Part shown: positions 1 through 8,195 of the stretch, piece by piece
How the letters are laid out: the number at the start of each line of letters is the position of its first letter
How positions within the stretch are numbered: the first letter of the stretch is position 1
DNA from: Rhodospirillaceae bacterium
GTDB taxonomy: Bacteria > Pseudomonadota > Alphaproteobacteria > Rhodospirillales > Rhodospirillaceae
Assembly: GCA_947476925.1 (NCBI GenBank)
Contig: CANJSF010000012.1
Coordinates: 1-64,000, forward strand
Reading direction: 5' to 3'
DNA length: 64,000 nucleotides
The notes under the pieces: model-generated
Seen by the model: only the letters and a program-made list of their open reading frames with translations
What the model was told of the DNA's origin: nothing
The model's database searches: none
Position numbers and translations under genes: made by a program

Positions 1-45
1 CCTTAGTTTTCTTGGCCTTAGTTTTCTTGGCCTTAGTTTTCTTGG
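1..45 (-). repeat. 15-bp tandem repeat coding AKKTK units
   Basis: Three perfect head-to-tail copies of the 15-mer CCTTAGTTTTCTTGG fill positions 1-15, 16-30 and 31-45 and run off the window edge, followed by a degenerate copy. On the minus strand each unit reads as the pentapeptide Ala-Lys-Lys-Thr-Lys, a pattern typical of basic, nucleic-acid-binding tails. Confidence 0.8.
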
Positions 46-250
46 CCTTCTTTTTTGCAACTTGTGAAAACGAACCTTTGAGCTGGGTCGGGAAGAACTT
101 CCCCCGCTGCTGCTTCCCGTTGAGGAGTGCAGCAAGCGAGGGAAGAAAAAGCCTTACGTCACTGGGGGAGGGAACTGACTTATGGAGTGTGAGGGGTAAG
201 GCTTGGTCACTGTAGTCTTCCTGAACACGGTCTCTGGGTTGGCTATTGCA
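1..250 (-). other. possible edge-truncated Lys-rich protein (no start codon seen)
   Basis: A minus-strand frame is open from about 250 to the window edge and ends in repeated AKKTK units preceded by a plausible-looking basic stretch (GKFFPTQLKGSFSQVAKKK). Lys-rich pentapeptide tails are known from H1-like and HU-like DNA-binding proteins. No ATG, GTG or TTG lies in this frame between the upstream in-frame stop at 251-253 and the repeats. The frame is therefore a decayed gene, a gene with a very unusual start, or a non-coding repeat. The rest of it lies outside the window, so no function is assigned. Confidence 0.25.
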
Positions 251-275
251 CTAAGGTTGCTACGCTCCTTGTTTA

Positions 276-294
276 CGTGGGAATTATTCCCACG
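276..294. promoter_or_regulatory. perfect 19-bp palindrome, operator copy 1
   Basis: CGTGGGAATTATTCCCACG is a perfect dyad (9+1+9). A near-identical second copy lies 62 bp downstream (centre to centre, about six helical turns), and both precede the DUF6502 gene. Two spaced copies of one dyad in a promoter region indicate a dimeric DNA-binding protein acting at both sites. Confidence 0.6.
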
Positions 295-337
295 AATGCT
301 GCCATGATACCTTTGTAAACTGGACTGTCAAGATAAT

Positions 338-356
338 TGTGGGAACTATTCCCACA
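338..356. promoter_or_regulatory. 19-bp near-perfect palindrome, operator copy 2
   Basis: TGTGGGAACTATTCCCACA shares the TGGGAA-N3-TTCCCA core with copy 1 and has a single central mismatch. It directly follows a -10-like GATAAT at 332-337, so a protein bound here would sit on the likely transcription start and repress. The downstream gene product has a predicted helix-turn-helix and is the obvious candidate ligand; autoregulation is an inference. Confidence 0.55.
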
Positions 357-412
357 CTATGTTAGAACTATGTCCATGAACCTGGCCCTACACATCTCAC
401 TCCACCTGCACC

Positions 413-1270
413 ATGGCTGAGGCAAACCCGCCCACACCGCCAAAAGCCTTAGTTTCCGCCATTGCGCGGTTGCTCCGGCCATTGGTCCGCCTGCTGATTG
501 CCAAGGGATTGGGCCTGCCGGCGCTCATCGACATGCTCAAAGAGGTCTATGTCAGCGTCGCCGAAGAAGACTTTCCGACCCCTGGTAAAAAGCAAACCGA
601 CAGCCGAATCAGCGTTTTGACGGGGGTGCATCGCAAAGACGTCAAGCGCCTGCGCAACGTGAAACCCGAGGAATTTGTGGCGCCACGCTCGATTGGCTTG
701 GGGCCTTTAGTGGTCGCGCGCTGGCTCAGCACCGCAGCCACCATCGATGCCAATGGCCAGCCCTTGCCGCTGCCGCGTCAAGCCGAGTCGCCTACCGGCC
801 CCTCGTTTGACGCGCTTGTAGCTGGGGTTTCGACCGATATCCGCCCGCGCGCGTTGCTCGATGAATGGCTGCGCTTGGGTGTTGCCCGAATCGATGCCCA
901 GGGGCGAGTCGTGCTGAACCAGGCGGCTTTCGTTCCCGAAAAGGGCTTTGACGAAAAGGCGTTCTACTTGGGCCGCAACGTCCATGACCACCTGGCTGCG
1001 GCCGGCAACAACCTGCTGGGCCTGGGCAACCCGACCCTCGAACGAAGCGTTCATTACACAGGCTTGACCGAAGAATCGGCCAAAGTCGTCATGGAGGCCG
1101 CCGAGCGCCTGGGGATGCAGTCTTTGTTAGCCATTAACCGTTTGGCCCTAGAACTCGCCGACAAGGACCAAGACAAGGCCGAAGCCACACGCCGCCTCAA
1201 TTTCGGCTTGTATTTGTATGATGGTCCCACCACCTTGAACGGACCCAATGGGGGCGATGCGGTCAAATGA
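413..1270 (+). CDS. DUF6502 family protein, putative HTH regulator
   Basis: The 285-residue product matches the DUF6502 family, whose biochemical role is unknown. Residues 11-45 are an amphipathic helical region (RLLRPLVRLLIAKGLGLPAL). Residues 33-82 look like a winged or plain helix-turn-helix, ending in the pattern TDSRISVLTGVHRKDVKRLR, where a basic recognition helix would lie. The rest is soluble, without signal peptide or membrane segment. The stop overlaps the start of the DUF5666 lipoprotein gene (ATGA), so the two are translationally coupled; this gene pair recurs in proteobacteria. Two palindromes at 276-294 and 338-356 lie upstream and fit autoregulation. Family call is firm; the regulator role is inferred. 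Confidence 0.8.
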   Translation: MAEANPPTPPKALVSAIARLLRPLVRLLIAKGLGLPALIDMLKEVYVSVAEEDFPTPGKKQTDSRISVLTGVHRKDVKRLRNVKPEEFVAPRSIGLGPLVVARWLSTAATIDANGQPLPLPRQAESPTGPSFDALVAGVSTDIRPRALLDEWLRLGVARIDAQGRVVLNQAAFVPEKGFDEKAFYLGRNVHDHLAAAGNNLLGLGNPTLERSVHYTGLTEESAKVVMEAAERLGMQSLLAINRLALELADKDQDKAEATRRLNFGLYLYDGPTTLNGPNGGDAVK

Positions 1271-2427
1271 TTCAAAGCTCTGGCAAACACTCTGGGACAA
1301 AGTGGCGCGCGTTATGCGCAGCGCTTGTGCTTGGGTTTTTGTCAGCTTGCGCCACCGCACCGCAACAAACCGCCCACCTTGAGCCCAAGCCCGGCGACGG
1401 GATTGGCGGCACAGGCATCGCGCCGAAAATTATCGCAGGCGATATCCGCAAAGGTGACGGCATCGGCGGCACCGGAATTTTGGGCACCATTTCCGGCTTC
1501 GGTTCGATCATCGTCAATGGCCTGGAGCTGGAATACGACCGCGGCACTGCGGTCGAAACCGACGGCCGCCCCGCCGCGTTGGAAGAATTGAAGATTGGCC
1601 AAGTGGTGTTGGGCACAGCACGCATGAAAGGCGACAAGCTTTATCTCGACAAGCTCGAGATGCAGCATGCCGTCACCGGCCCCATCGAGAGCATCGACCA
1701 CGACAAGGGCACGCTGACAGTGTTGGGCCAAGCCATCCGCACCAACATGGCAGGTGATAAAACCGCGATCGATTCATTCAAGACATTAACCACCGGCGAC
1801 ATGGTCAGCGTGTCGGGCCTACGTCAGACCGATGGCACCATCATTGCCACCCGTGTCGACCAACACGCCGATGATGGCCGCGTGGTTGTGCGTGGCAGTG
1901 CACAAAAGGTCACGTCAGCCTCGATTACTGTCGGCGGCCTGACTGTGCCCCTCAGCAAAGAAACCACCATCGCGCCTGTCAAAGACGGAGGTCGCGTGTT
2001 TGTCTCGGGTCGCATGATCAACGGTCAATTTGTGGCGGATGTGATTGTCGGCTCTGCGCCGCTGCCCTTTGGCGATGGCGTGAAGGACGTGTCGATTGAA
2101 GCCTACACACCCAAGAGTGCGCCGGGTACGGCCATGACCATCGAAGGCATTACCATCAACGGCGCCTCGTTGCCGAACGGAACAGCCGCGGGTGATCGTG
2201 TGGTCATTACAGGTGAGGTCAGCGGCACTGATCGTATTACTGCAACCAACATCGATAAGGTGCGTACCTTCGTGACCATCTTGAAGGCGCGCGGCTCGCT
2301 GCGCCCGGCCGCGATCCGTCCTGATAACAACACGCGCCCAGAGCGCATGGCGCCGCCACGCCCGCCCGAACGCCCCAATACCGAACGCCCTCAGCGCGAG
2401 CGCCCTGAAGGCGTGCCGATGGTTTAA
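1267..2427 (+). CDS. DUF5666 domain lipoprotein
   Basis: This 386-residue secreted protein starts with a lipoprotein signal: a hydrophobic segment followed by the lipobox LSAC with Cys28. Two copies of GDGIGGTGI (residues 43-51 and 63-71) follow. Several small beta-rich repeats of the DUF5666 type come next, with GFGSIIVNGLELEYD the first; each looks like an OB-like barrel strand set. The C-terminal 50 residues are Pro/Arg-rich and probably disordered. It is co-transcribed with DUF6502 through a 4-base overlap. Function is unknown; an envelope-anchored role sensed or controlled by the upstream HTH protein is a guess. Confidence 0.8.
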   Translation: MIQSSGKHSGTKWRALCAALVLGFLSACATAPQQTAHLEPKPGDGIGGTGIAPKIIAGDIRKGDGIGGTGILGTISGFGSIIVNGLELEYDRGTAVETDGRPAALEELKIGQVVLGTARMKGDKLYLDKLEMQHAVTGPIESIDHDKGTLTVLGQAIRTNMAGDKTAIDSFKTLTTGDMVSVSGLRQTDGTIIATRVDQHADDGRVVVRGSAQKVTSASITVGGLTVPLSKETTIAPVKDGGRVFVSGRMINGQFVADVIVGSAPLPFGDGVKDVSIEAYTPKSAPGTAMTIEGITINGASLPNGTAAGDRVVITGEVSGTDRITATNIDKVRTFVTILKARGSLRPAAIRPDNNTRPERMAPPRPPERPNTERPQRERPEGVPMV

Positions 2428-2843
2428 CCTGAGCTGAGATTTTCCAGCTCAGAGGGCGGCAAGAAACACATCGCCTCGATTTTGTTGCCGTCGGGATCTT
2501 TTAAAAACGCGCCGTAATAATTAGGCGTGTACTGGGGCCGCAAACCGGGCGCGCCGTCGCACGTGCCACCATTTCTCAAACCTGCGGCGTGAAATGCGTC
2601 GACAGCATTTTTGCTGGATGCATTAAAGCACACATGCACGCCATTGCCAGGCGATGGTGCTTTTTCATCAAAGGGCGTTTGGGCCCAGAAAGTTGGAAAT
2701 GTCTCGCCCCAAGCGTTGGCAAACTCACGGGCGTAAACACGCTTGTAACCCAGCGTTGCGAGGACGGCATCGTAGAACGTTGCCGCGCGCGCCACATCAC
2801 GCACACCAACAGAGACATGGCTGATCATAGGAGCGCCCGCCAT
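2424..2843 (-). CDS. VOC (glyoxalase/bleomycin-resistance) family protein
   Basis: A single vicinal-oxygen-chelate domain begins at MISHVSVGVRDVARAATFYDAV and ends with a typical PNYYGAFLKDPDGNKIEAMC strand. VOC proteins bind a divalent metal and act as isomerases, dioxygenases or antibiotic-binding proteins; the substrate cannot be told. The start at 2843 is chosen because AGGTG overlaps the stop of the preceding gene and lies a few bases upstream; an upstream ATG at 2879 would overlap that gene. The 8-bp gap to the barrel gene implies one transcript. Its end overlaps the convergent DUF5666 gene by four bases. Confidence 0.85.
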   Translation of the reverse strand: MAGAPMISHVSVGVRDVARAATFYDAVLATLGYKRVYAREFANAWGETFPTFWAQTPFDEKAPSPGNGVHVCFNASSKNAVDAFHAAGLRNGGTCDGAPGLRPQYTPNYYGAFLKDPDGNKIEAMCFLPPSELENLSSG

Positions 2844-2850
2844 CAAGCAC

Positions 2851-3669
2851 CTATTTGAAAACCGGGAATGGAGATTCACGCGGGGTGAATCGATATGTGA
2901 ATGTCAGCCCACCACCAATGTTGGGGCTGTTGCGCGAAAAACCGCGCAGCGCGTAAACGTTAAATGACCAAGCATCGGTGAAGCGCCTGCTGAGATAAAC
3001 TGAACCTTCTTGCGGGTCGGCGGATGTTTTCAGTGCGCTTTGGCGATAGTCAAACGCTATGCCCGTGGTTACCCGATCATCCCACGCATATTGAAGGCCA
3101 AACGTGCCGAACATGACGTTTCGTAACTTCAGTTTATCGGGCACGCCGTTGACCTTATATCCAAGCGTGACGAAGGGCATGAAATCGCCCAACGCAATGG
3201 CGGCATCGGTTTGCACCGCCGCATCGACCTTGCCCGTGCCCAGGCCCTTTTTAAAACTGGCCGAGGGTAATTTCGTGCGCGCCGTCAGGTCGATGTAGAC
3301 GCCCCGGTCGTAAAGCCCCTCAAGGCTATACATGGCTGAAAAGCTGGTATCAGAAACGCCCGACACTTTGCGATTGATGGCGGGGGTTGATGAGGCTTGG
3401 CCCGCACCATCGAGGATCAACGCTGGACCAGCGACCGACAACCAGCCACCTGAAACCTTGAAGGTGAACGGCCCGCGGGCGGTTTGAAAGGTGACCGGCA
3501 CAAATGCAATTTCGGTGGTTTGGGCTTCGCCGAATTTACCAGCGCTGTAGTCAAAGCCGGTTGTCAGTCGCGGTGACCAAAAGAAGTCGTTAAACGAATC
3601 TTGCGCGCACGCCGCCGAAGACAGCACCCCAAACGCGCACAGCGCATAAATCAAGCGTTTCCAAGACAT
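2851..3669 (-). CDS. outer-membrane beta-barrel, MetA phenol-degradation/transporter-like
   Basis: The 272-residue product has a Sec signal peptide (cleavage near AACAQD, residue 22). It continues as alternating hydrophobic/polar strands with aromatic girdles and ends in a C-terminal strand FTYRF near the terminus. Strand content and length fit the putative MetA-pathway or transporter-type barrels (PF13557-like), which are of uncertain cargo. The gene is divergent from the first SBP gene, 76 bp away, and is followed by the VOC gene in the same operon. Specificity is not deducible. Confidence 0.65.
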   Translation of the reverse strand: MSWKRLIYALCAFGVLSSAACAQDSFNDFFWSPRLTTGFDYSAGKFGEAQTTEIAFVPVTFQTARGPFTFKVSGGWLSVAGPALILDGAGQASSTPAINRKVSGVSDTSFSAMYSLEGLYDRGVYIDLTARTKLPSASFKKGLGTGKVDAAVQTDAAIALGDFMPFVTLGYKVNGVPDKLKLRNVMFGTFGLQYAWDDRVTTGIAFDYRQSALKTSADPQEGSVYLSRRFTDAWSFNVYALRGFSRNSPNIGGGLTFTYRFTPRESPFPVFK

Positions 3670-3745
3670 ACTTTATTATACCTAGGCCCGAGCCGGGTGT
3701 CGCAAATTCTTGCTCTGGGCGTGCAAGGCCCGATAAACTCGCAGC

Positions 3746-5254
3746 ATGACAAAACCATTTTGCCGTCTATTGCTACCTGCGTTGGTGGGGCTTTCATTGA
3801 TCGCAGGCACGGCCAATTCCGCCGAGACGGTGCGCATCGGTTTGGCGTCGTTGCCGCCCGGCAACGCCAACCCCTTTACGCAAGCCTCGCGCACATCGTG
3901 GTACACCTGGCGCGCGTTCTTAGACACGCTCACACAGATTGGGCCCGGCATGGCCCCCGCCCCTGCCTTGGCGCTGAGTTGGAAAAACACCAACCCTAAT
4001 ACGTGGGTTTTAAATTTGCGGCCCAACACCACCTTCTCGAACGGCGAGCCGTTCAACGCCGAGGCGGTGATCGCCACGATCAAATATCTGCAAGGTCCCC
4101 AAGGGCAAATCGAAGTCGTTGCGACGGAATCAAAAAACATCGCGAACTTGCGCGCCATTGATTCGTTGACGCTTGAAGTGACAACCAAGCAGCCGGACCC
4201 CATCTTCCCGCGAAGCATCGCTGCACTCCCCATTGTTCCACCCGCATATTGGGCCAAGGTTGGTCGCGAGGGCTTTGCCTTAGCCCCGATCGGCACGGGC
4301 TCGTATGTTGTCGAAAATTGGGGCAAAGCCAAAGTGACTTTGAAAGCCAATGCCCAGTCGTGGCGCGCGCCAAAGTCTGAACGTGTTGAGATTATTGCGC
4401 TGCCTGAAATGTCGTCTCGCATTCAGGCGTTGTTGTCTGGCCGCATCGAACTGGCCTCTGAAATTGGCCCGGAAGACATTGACGCGTTAGAAGCGGCGGG
4501 CTTCAAATTCTATCAGCGCCCAGCGACATCGATTGAGGTGATGGCGCTCAACACCATCATCGACAGCCCGCTTAAAGACGTGCGCGTGCGCCAAGCGCTC
4601 AACTACGCCGTTGACCGCCAAGCTATTTCTGCAACCATCATGCATGGGCTGGTACCGCCGGGCACGCAAACGACCCCACGCTCGAACCCCGAGTACGATC
4701 AATCCTTAAGTGCCTATCCCTACGATCCCGTCAAAGCCAAAGCATTGTTAGCTGAGGCGGGATACGCCAAGGGCTTTTCGTTTGTCGTTGAGTTGAGCAG
4801 CGGCACCACAGGCAGCCATTACTTCAGCATGTTTCAAAAGATCGCCGATGACTTGGCCAAAGTCGGCGTGAAACTGGAAATTCGCCCCATTCCCTGGGCA
4901 CAGTACGTGCGCGGCGTGACGCAAGGCGAATGGAAAAGCCAAGCCTTTGGATTTGAGTATGAGACGATGCCGACCGGCGAGACGCTGCGGCCCTTCCGGC
5001 TGCATTCATGTACGTGGGCGTTCCCGTGGTATTGCGATGCGTCGCTGACACCTGTGATTGCCGAAGCCAAGAGCACGTTTGACCCTGCGCGGAGAATAGA
5101 ACTAGTTCATCGCATTTTGCGCGAGTACCGGGACAAAGCGGCCGCCTTGATATTGGTGGAACCCTTGGGCCTGGATGGCGTTAGCCCAAAGTTGCAAGGT
5201 TATAACCAGATTAGCGGCATCATTCCCTATCAAGATTTGGTCGTCTCAAAATGA
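3746..5254 (+). CDS. orphan ABC solute-binding protein, family 5 (SBP copy 1)
   Basis: A 502-residue periplasmic peptide/nickel-type binding protein (SBP_bac_5) with a Sec signal peptide ending at TANSA. Family landmarks include the ASLPPGNANPF entry motif, TTFSNGEPFNAEAV (family 5 signature region), VRQALNYAVDR, YPYDPVKAKALLAEAGY and the C-terminal HSC-x7-CD element (Cys422, Cys430), probably a disulfide. In known family members this protein hands oligopeptides or similar ligands to DppBC/OppBC permeases. No permease or ATPase of that type is in the window. The stop overlaps the next SBP start (ATGA), so copies 1 and 2 are a translationally coupled duplication. The ligand is unknown. Confidence 0.92.
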   Translation: MTKPFCRLLLPALVGLSLIAGTANSAETVRIGLASLPPGNANPFTQASRTSWYTWRAFLDTLTQIGPGMAPAPALALSWKNTNPNTWVLNLRPNTTFSNGEPFNAEAVIATIKYLQGPQGQIEVVATESKNIANLRAIDSLTLEVTTKQPDPIFPRSIAALPIVPPAYWAKVGREGFALAPIGTGSYVVENWGKAKVTLKANAQSWRAPKSERVEIIALPEMSSRIQALLSGRIELASEIGPEDIDALEAAGFKFYQRPATSIEVMALNTIIDSPLKDVRVRQALNYAVDRQAISATIMHGLVPPGTQTTPRSNPEYDQSLSAYPYDPVKAKALLAEAGYAKGFSFVVELSSGTTGSHYFSMFQKIADDLAKVGVKLEIRPIPWAQYVRGVTQGEWKSQAFGFEYETMPTGETLRPFRLHSCTWAFPWYCDASLTPVIAEAKSTFDPARRIELVHRILREYRDKAAALILVEPLGLDGVSPKLQGYNQISGIIPYQDLVVSK

Positions 5255-6762
5255 GATTTACGCGCCTCATTGCTGTGATTTGCGGTGCAATCTTTTTTGC
5301 GGCCGCGCCATCTTCTGCCGCCGAGAAAACGCTGCGATTGGGCTTCACGGCACTGCCGACGTCGAAGGGCAACCCCTATAAGACGACGGCCACCACAGCA
5401 TATACGTTTTTCACTGCGATGTTTGATCCGCTCACGCAGATTGATGATCAGGGCAAAGTTCATCCGTGGCTGGCGTTGGAGTGGGCCCCCGAAAATGAAA
5501 CAACATGGCGCTTCAAGCTCCGCCCCAATGTCAGTTTTTCCAACGGCGAGCCGTTCGATGCGGCAGCCGTAAAAACCAGTATCGATTTTCTGCTCAGCGA
5601 TGGGGCAGCTGCGCAAACAGTGGCGCGGGATATCGACTTTATTGCCGGCGCGCGTGTGATTGACGCGCTGACCATCGAGATTACAACGAAGTCTCCAAAT
5701 ATTCTGCTGCCGCGATATTTATCGGGAATAAATATCGTTGCGCCCAAGCAATTTACGAAATTGGGGCTTGAGGGTTTTGCCCAGGCCCCCATTGGCACAG
5801 GTTCCTTTCAGCTTGTGACCTGGGACCCCGAGAAAGTCACGATGTCTGCGTTCACGGGTTCGTGGCGTGCGCCGAAAGTGGCCCGATTGGAAGTGTTGGC
5901 GTTACCAGACGGCACATCGCGCCTTCAAGCACTTGAAACGGGGCGCGTCGATGTTGCGACAAACATCAACCCCGATGACATTGGGAGGCTGGAGGCAGCG
6001 GGTCATCGCCTTTATAGCCGCAATCCTACACGCATCATGGTTGTTGCGTTCGAGGCGGTCAGGGCGGGCTCGCCGTTCCGCGATGTGCGCGTCCGCCAAG
6101 CCATGAATTACGCGGTCAATCGCCAAGCCATCGTCGATAGCTTGCTGGGTGGCTTGACCCAACCGGCCAGCCAACCCGCCGCTGCCGTGGCTGTCGGCTA
6201 TATGCCGGACCTCAAGCCATATCCATATGACCCTGCGAAAGCTCGCGCGTTGTTGAAGAGCGCGGGCTATGAGAAGGGATTCAGTTTTGTGATGGAGGTG
6301 CCTAACGGGCAGCTTGCCAACGACGGCGCTGTTGCGCAGCAGATTGCAGCGGATCTCGCGGCCGTCGGCGTGCGCGCAGAAATTCGTGAGATCGATTTTG
6401 CAACAGTTGTGCGCAACATGTCACAGGGCAACTGGAAAGGTCTTGCGATGTTTACTGACTTCGCAATCGCCCCGTCGCTTGACCTGATGCGCGCATTTAC
6501 CCGCCACTCGTGTCGTTGGGCCACACCTTGGTTTTGCGACCCGGCCATTGAACCAACGCTGGCGGAGGCCGAGCGGACCTTCGACTTAGAGCGCCGGATT
6601 CAACTCACCCAGAAGGCCGGGAAACATTATCGTGATGTCGCGGCCAGTTTGTTTTTGTATCCGGGTATTAGCCTGGACGGCTTGTCGCCGCGGGTGACGC
6701 AATGGCAACCATGGAATGATAACTTCATGTACCATTTGGCCGACGTGAAGGATTCGAAGTGA
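5251..6762 (+). CDS. orphan ABC solute-binding protein, family 5 (SBP copy 2)
   Basis: A 503-residue tandem paralogue of the preceding gene with its own Sec signal (cleavage near APSSAAEKT). It keeps the same landmarks in the same order: TALPTSKGNPY, VSFSNGEPFDAAAV, VRQAMNYAVNRQAI, YPYDPAKARALLKSAGY and HSC-x7-CD (Cys421 and Cys429). Overlapping stop/start codons on both sides place it in the middle of a three-gene operon with SBP copy 1 and the DUF6265 gene. Two binding proteins in one operon without a translocator suggest either sharing of a distant permease or a non-transport role such as sensing or scavenging; both are inference. Confidence 0.92.
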   Translation: MRFTRLIAVICGAIFFAAAPSSAAEKTLRLGFTALPTSKGNPYKTTATTAYTFFTAMFDPLTQIDDQGKVHPWLALEWAPENETTWRFKLRPNVSFSNGEPFDAAAVKTSIDFLLSDGAAAQTVARDIDFIAGARVIDALTIEITTKSPNILLPRYLSGINIVAPKQFTKLGLEGFAQAPIGTGSFQLVTWDPEKVTMSAFTGSWRAPKVARLEVLALPDGTSRLQALETGRVDVATNINPDDIGRLEAAGHRLYSRNPTRIMVVAFEAVRAGSPFRDVRVRQAMNYAVNRQAIVDSLLGGLTQPASQPAAAVAVGYMPDLKPYPYDPAKARALLKSAGYEKGFSFVMEVPNGQLANDGAVAQQIAADLAAVGVRAEIREIDFATVVRNMSQGNWKGLAMFTDFAIAPSLDLMRAFTRHSCRWATPWFCDPAIEPTLAEAERTFDLERRIQLTQKAGKHYRDVAASLFLYPGISLDGLSPRVTQWQPWNDNFMYHLADVKDSK

Positions 6763-7220
6763 AGGCGCTTCTTTGCGTGATGCTGGCGATGAGTTGGCCA
6801 GCCGTGGCCCAAACCCCTCTCTCCGTCAAAGCCCTAAGTTTTATGAACGGGTGTTGGACAACACCCAAAGGCGCGGCCGAGGAGCTGCGCGAGTGTTTTA
6901 CCGCGCCTTACGCCGGGCTGATTCAGGGCTCCAGCCAAACTGTGAAGAACGGCAAGACGACTCAAATTGAATTTGCGGCCATTTACGAGAAAGACGGCAA
7001 GGTGATCTACGCGCCCATCTTCAACGGTAAAGCCCTTTCGACTTTTTCGCTGACAAGCGTCGAAGGCACGACGGCGACTTTTGAAAATCCGGCCAACGAT
7101 TTCCCCAAGAAGATCATCTACCAACGGAGCGCTGAAGGTAAACTTATCGCCCGCACCGAGGGGTCCAGCCCCAGCGATAAAGCCAATGAAGAGTGGACTA
7201 TGGTGCCGCAGCGGATGTGA
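6759..7220 (+). CDS. DUF6265 family secreted protein
   Basis: A 153-residue exported protein. It starts at GTG, which overlaps the stop of SBP copy 2 (GTGA), and has a short signal peptide ending at AVAQ. The mature part shows the DUF6265 pattern: LSFMNGCWTTPKG, the variable middle, TATFENPANDFPKKIIYQR and the final EEWTMVP. Members look like small lipocalin-like beta-barrels and have no assigned activity. Coupling to two SBPs suggests it acts in the same periplasmic process. Confidence 0.8.
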   Translation: MKALLCVMLAMSWPAVAQTPLSVKALSFMNGCWTTPKGAAEELRECFTAPYAGLIQGSSQTVKNGKTTQIEFAAIYEKDGKVIYAPIFNGKALSTFSLTSVEGTTATFENPANDFPKKIIYQRSAEGKLIARTEGSSPSDKANEEWTMVPQRM

Positions 7221-7224
7221 GCGA

Positions 7225-7698
7225 TTAGTTTTGTTTCGCAGATTCGCTGACGTTACGTTCTGCCGCCAAACGCGCCATGCTCAAAAGATCGACCGGCCCT
7301 TCCATCAGGTGAAAGAAGCGCCAGCCTTCGGGCTTTCGGCGCAAGAGCGCGGTCACGCGCACATCGGCGGCAATAGGTTTGCGTGCAACGTTGGCGGGGC
7401 CGGCGAGGGTCGCCACCCAACGCATGTCATACGTCACCAACGCAATGTCCGGCGCAACTTGTCGCACCCGATGATTTGCCGTGCGTGACTTCAGACTTTC
7501 CATAATGACGCGAGATTTTGACCAATAGGCATTGATCGCGGGCCAACCGATCAAAGGCTCGTGGGCTTCTTCGGGCATGAGCAACGGCGCTGGGTCGTCA
7601 ACATCCCAGAGTGCGCGCTTGCCCTCGAAGTCCATGCCTTCGGAGTAACCAACATAGCGTTCCACGAGCGCGATTAGGTCGGGTATAAAGTCAGTCAT
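7225..7698 (-). CDS. NTF2-like (SnoaL-type) protein A
   Basis: A cytosolic 157-residue alpha+beta cone protein of the NTF2 superfamily. The pattern of an N-terminal helix pair, LIGWPAINAYW, VAPDIALVTYDMRWVAT and the closing strand GWRFFHLMEGP is characteristic. Family members serve as isomerases, dehydratases or plain ligand binders; the active residues cannot be assigned here. It is a paralogue of the next gene: APDxxLxxxxxxW, PIxxxVRVTxxxR and the GWRFFH/VWSVFH strand align. It overlaps that gene by four bases. The operon begins with SBP copy 3. Confidence 0.8.
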   Translation of the reverse strand: MTDFIPDLIALVERYVGYSEGMDFEGKRALWDVDDPAPLLMPEEAHEPLIGWPAINAYWSKSRVIMESLKSRTANHRVRQVAPDIALVTYDMRWVATLAGPANVARKPIAADVRVTALLRRKPEGWRFFHLMEGPVDLLSMARLAAERNVSESAKQN

Positions 7699-8195
7699 GA
7701 TGCATTTTGCAGAAATGACCGGGTGGGCATACGATCCAGGCCCTCAGCGGCAACAGCTTCGTAGAAGGCTTGAAGTTCGAGTAATGGTGCCAACGGCGCT
7801 TCGGCATAATGAAAGACGCTCCATACACCCGCGTGTTGACGCATCATCATGGTGACGCGAACATGGCCACCGATTGGTAAAGAACGATCAAGCCCGCGGT
7901 TGGTCTGCTCAGACCACGCGAGTTGAAAAAACGCCAAGCCAAGATCGGGCGCCAAGCGCCGCAGATGAAGATCGCTCGGCTGATAGCCGATCGTCGAGGC
8001 ATTCAGGCAGCGGCGCTGAATAAACCCGACAACGGCGTTTCCAAGAAACGGCTCAACACTGCTAGCTGACAAATACCAACTTTCGGCATCTGATTTGTCC
8101 CACAGCGCAATGAGGTGGGCGGGTTTTCGATCTTGCCAGGCCTTGGCCCATGCCGCGACCACACCTTCCAATGGCGATGTCTCGTTGGGGGGCAT
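7695..8195 (-). CDS. NTF2-like (SnoaL-type) protein B
   Basis: A 166-residue paralogue of NTF2-like protein A with the same strand order (LRRLAPDLGLAFFQLAW, GGHVRVTMMMRQH, VWSVFHYAEAPLAPLLEL). Its ATG immediately follows the SBP copy 3 stop codon (TAAATG), and its end overlaps protein A. Two adjacent diverged NTF2 folds may form a heterodimer, as many members are dimers; that is inference. No catalytic residue can be named. Confidence 0.78.
   Translation of the reverse strand: MPPNETSPLEGVVAAWAKAWQDRKPAHLIALWDKSDAESWYLSASSVEPFLGNAVVGFIQRRCLNASTIGYQPSDLHLRRLAPDLGLAFFQLAWSEQTNRGLDRSLPIGGHVRVTMMMRQHAGVWSVFHYAEAPLAPLLELQAFYEAVAAEGLDRMPTRSFLQNAS

Noticed and set aside
12-215. Plus-strand open frame with a hydrophobic start (MALVFLALVFLAFFF)
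   Set aside because: It is the complement of the Lys-rich AKKTK repeat; the regular pattern comes from the 15-bp DNA repeat, there is no ribosome site and the rest is not protein-like.
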